Shown here: positions 62,516 to 64,000 of the stretch, one piece after another | Layout: every line of letters starts with the position of its first letter | How positions within the stretch are numbered: position 1 is the first letter of the stretch | The notes under the pieces: generated by a model | Told to the model about the DNA's origin: nothing | Database searches by the model: none | Seen by the model: the letters and a program-made list of their open reading frames with translations, nothing else | Program-made: the position numbers and the translations under genes | Source of the DNA: UBA1715 sp964346725 | Lineage (GTDB): Bacteria > Bacteroidota > Bacteroidia > Bacteroidales > UBA1715 | NCBI GenBank assembly: GCA_964346725.1 | Contig: CAYFVM010000004.1 | Coordinates: 54,311 to 118,310 of the forward strand | Reading direction: 5' to 3' | DNA length: 64,000 nucleotides

Positions 62516-62607
62516 CTTGCAAATTTCCCCAAAAGTTACAAAATTAATGCTATTTTCTCTTTTTCTGCTCACTCGTTATTACATAACACGTTAAACTGCT
62601 ATTGTTT

Positions 62608-62635
62608 TTGTATTACCAATTAATTTATACCTTTG
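62608..62635 (+). promoter_or_regulatory. purB promoter
   Basis: TTG (62608-62610), 17 bases, TACCTTTGC (62628-62636), 20 bases before the ATG at 62656. It excludes the longer in-frame start at 62602. Confidence 0.75.
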
Positions 62636-62655
62636 CGACAGTAAATAAAACGTAT

Positions 62656-63996
62656 ATGCAATTAGATTCACTTACCGCTATCTCTCCTATTGACGGTCGT
62701 TACAGAAACAAAACTGAAATTCTCGGCAATTATTTTTCAGAATTTGCATTAATTCAATACCGCGTTCACGTGGAGGTTGAATATTTTATCGCTCTTTGTA
62801 GCGAAGTACCTCAATTGCAATCGGTTAGCCCGTCGGTATTTAAGTCTCTCCGAAATTTGTACAAAAATTTTACCGAGGCTGATGCTACTCGCATAAAAGA
62901 CACTGAAAAAATTACCAACCACGACGTGAAAGCGGTTGAATATTTTTTGAAGGAAGAATTTGACAAACTTGGCTTACAGCAATACAAAGAGTTTATACAC
63001 TTTGGCTTGACTTCGCAAGACATTAACAACACTGCTGTTCCGCTTTCGCTCAAAGAAGCTGTGAACAATGTGATAATTCCAAACTTGCAAGACGTGATAG
63101 CCCAGCTTACGCAAATGGCTGAGGACTGGAAAGAGATTCCAATGCTTGCAAAAACGCATGGTCAACCAGCTTCACCAACTCGTTTGGGCAAAGAAATACA
63201 AGTGTTTGTATCTCGTTTAAACGGACAAATGGAACAGTTGAAAGCGGTTCCATTTTCGGCAAAATTTGGTGGTGCTACAGGAAATTTCAACGCACACCAT
63301 GTTGCGTATCCAAACAAAGATTGGCAGGCATTCGGTAACAATTTTGTGAAAAACAATTTGGGACTTGTTCGCTCGTTCCCAACCACACAAATTGAGCACT
63401 ACGACAATCTTGGATCTCTTTTCGATGCTTCAAAACGCATTGACACTATCCTTATGGATTTGTGCAAAGATATTTGGCAATATGTTTCAATGGGTTACTT
63501 CAAACAACGCATTCAAAAGAACGAAGTTGGTTCATCGGCTATGCCACACAAGGTAAATCCTATTGATTTTGAAAATGCCGAGGGAAATCTTGGTATTGCA
63601 AATGCCATTTTCGAACATTTGGCCGCAAAGCTTCCTATTTCTCGTTTGCAACGCGACCTTACCGACTCTACGGTGCTCCGCAACGTTGGCGTTCCATATG
63701 GTCATTTGCTTATAGCGCTTGCTTCGCTTCAAAAAGGCTTAGGAAAAATTTATGTGAACGAACCAGCCATTCATGCTGACCTTGAAGACAATTGGGCTGT
63801 AGTTGCTGAAGCAATTCAAACTATTCTTCGCCGCGAAGGCTATCCAAAGCCATACGAGACGTTGAAAGAACTAACTCGTACCAACGATGTTATCAACGAA
63901 AACTCTATTCACAATTTCATTGAAACATTGAACGTAAGCGAAGAGGTGAAAGCTGAATTACGACAAATTACTCCGTTTAATTATACAGGAATGTAA
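62656..63996 (+). CDS. purB: Adenylosuccinate lyase
   Basis: Fumarase/aspartase-superfamily enzyme for two purine steps: SAICAR to AICAR and adenylosuccinate to AMP. 446 residues from MQLDSLTAISPIDGRYR. Catalytic elements: KTHGQPASPTRLGKE with the acid His (about 168), THFGLTSQDINNTA-like block HFGLTSQDINNTAVP (about 115-130) and the signature loop GSSAMPHKVNPIDFENAEGN (about 292-312). The stop codon lies 4 bases before the window end, so the gene is complete. Confidence 0.97.
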   Translation: MQLDSLTAISPIDGRYRNKTEILGNYFSEFALIQYRVHVEVEYFIALCSEVPQLQSVSPSVFKSLRNLYKNFTEADATRIKDTEKITNHDVKAVEYFLKEEFDKLGLQQYKEFIHFGLTSQDINNTAVPLSLKEAVNNVIIPNLQDVIAQLTQMAEDWKEIPMLAKTHGQPASPTRLGKEIQVFVSRLNGQMEQLKAVPFSAKFGGATGNFNAHHVAYPNKDWQAFGNNFVKNNLGLVRSFPTTQIEHYDNLGSLFDASKRIDTILMDLCKDIWQYVSMGYFKQRIQKNEVGSSAMPHKVNPIDFENAEGNLGIANAIFEHLAAKLPISRLQRDLTDSTVLRNVGVPYGHLLIALASLQKGLGKIYVNEPAIHADLEDNWAVVAEAIQTILRREGYPKPYETLKELTRTNDVINENSIHNFIETLNVSEEVKAELRQITPFNYTGM

Positions 63997-64000
63997 TAGT

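Noticed and set aside
1..64000. CRISPR arrays, insertion sequences, prophage or integron structures
   Set aside because: No spaced direct repeats, transposase, integrase or phage structural genes were seen anywhere in the window.

Overview
This window is an AT-rich stretch of chromosome from a member of the Bacteroidetes, most likely order Bacteroidales. Four things support this: promoters follow the Bacteroidetes pattern (TTG, about 19 bases, TAnnTTTG) rather than -35/-10 boxes, and start codons lack Shine-Dalgarno sequences; a secreted protein ends in a type IX secretion (Por) sorting domain and a second protein ends in a CHU_C-like domain; spermidine is made through carboxyspermidine; and there is a typical set of Bacteroidetes families (YfhO, DUF4380, DUF6056, DUF2490, tandem UspA, TonB receptor). 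A run of exactly 100 N at 7747-7846 shows a scaffolded draft, possibly metagenomic, assembly. I see no phage, insertion sequence, CRISPR array or rRNA; most of the window is ordinary core genome.

Layout. 1-2.8 kb: leuA (3' end), leuC, leuD. 2.8-6 kb (minus): mntP, a subtilisin-like protease and a tandem UspA protein. 6-9.5 kb: a very large sensor with propeller, Y_Y_Y, class III cyclase and HD domains, interrupted by the N gap. 9.5-14.2 kb: ilvE, queD, a membrane protein, a glycosyltransferase and rdgB. 14.2-16.4 kb (minus): an ECF sigma factor with a membrane-anchored partner that may be its anti-sigma factor. 16.6-23.3 kb: an Asp-box lipoprotein, a CotH/lamin-tail T9SS cargo, a basic secreted protein and a TPR protein. 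23.3-28.2 kb: polA with a degenerate proofreading site, a TonB receptor whose N-terminus is broken between frames, and tRNA-Ser(CGA). 28.3-34 kb: GH25 lysozyme, an AspT-type transporter divergent from a LysR regulator, leuB and pdxY. 34-40 kb: a secreted pentapeptide-like repeat protein, an Omp85-type barrel, YfhO and a flippase. 40-44.7 kb: a Cys-rich Spy-like protein, metK behind a likely SAM-II riboswitch, recJ and a sugar nucleotidyltransferase. 44.8-46.9 kb (minus): DUF4380, a HigA-like N-terminal fragment and a SPOR protein. 47-51.4 kb: carboxyspermidine dehydrogenase and decarboxylase, a small acidic protein, rsgA and a DUF2148 protein. 51.4-54.6 kb: a DUF6056 membrane protein, a UDG-fold glycosylase, tRNA-Asn(GTT) and a PfkB kinase. 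54.7-57 kb: a 5'-truncated RND pump. 57-60.3 kb: a five-gene operon built around a VTC domain and DUF4956. 60.3-64 kb: EI24 membrane protein, GH43 and purB.

Genes that work together: leuA/C/D, leuB and ilvE cover leucine synthesis in three separate loci; the CASDH/NSPDC pair makes spermidine; YfhO and the flippase overlap by one base and probably act on surface polysaccharide; the VTC, DUF4956 and DUF2490 genes form a compact envelope operon. The observations most worth checking are the SAM-II-like leader of metK, the three-way-junction RNA and frame break at the start of the TonB receptor, the cyclase lacking catalytic residues, the exonuclease-dead PolA, the sigma/anti-sigma pair with a CHU_C-like ectodomain, and the VTC operon.
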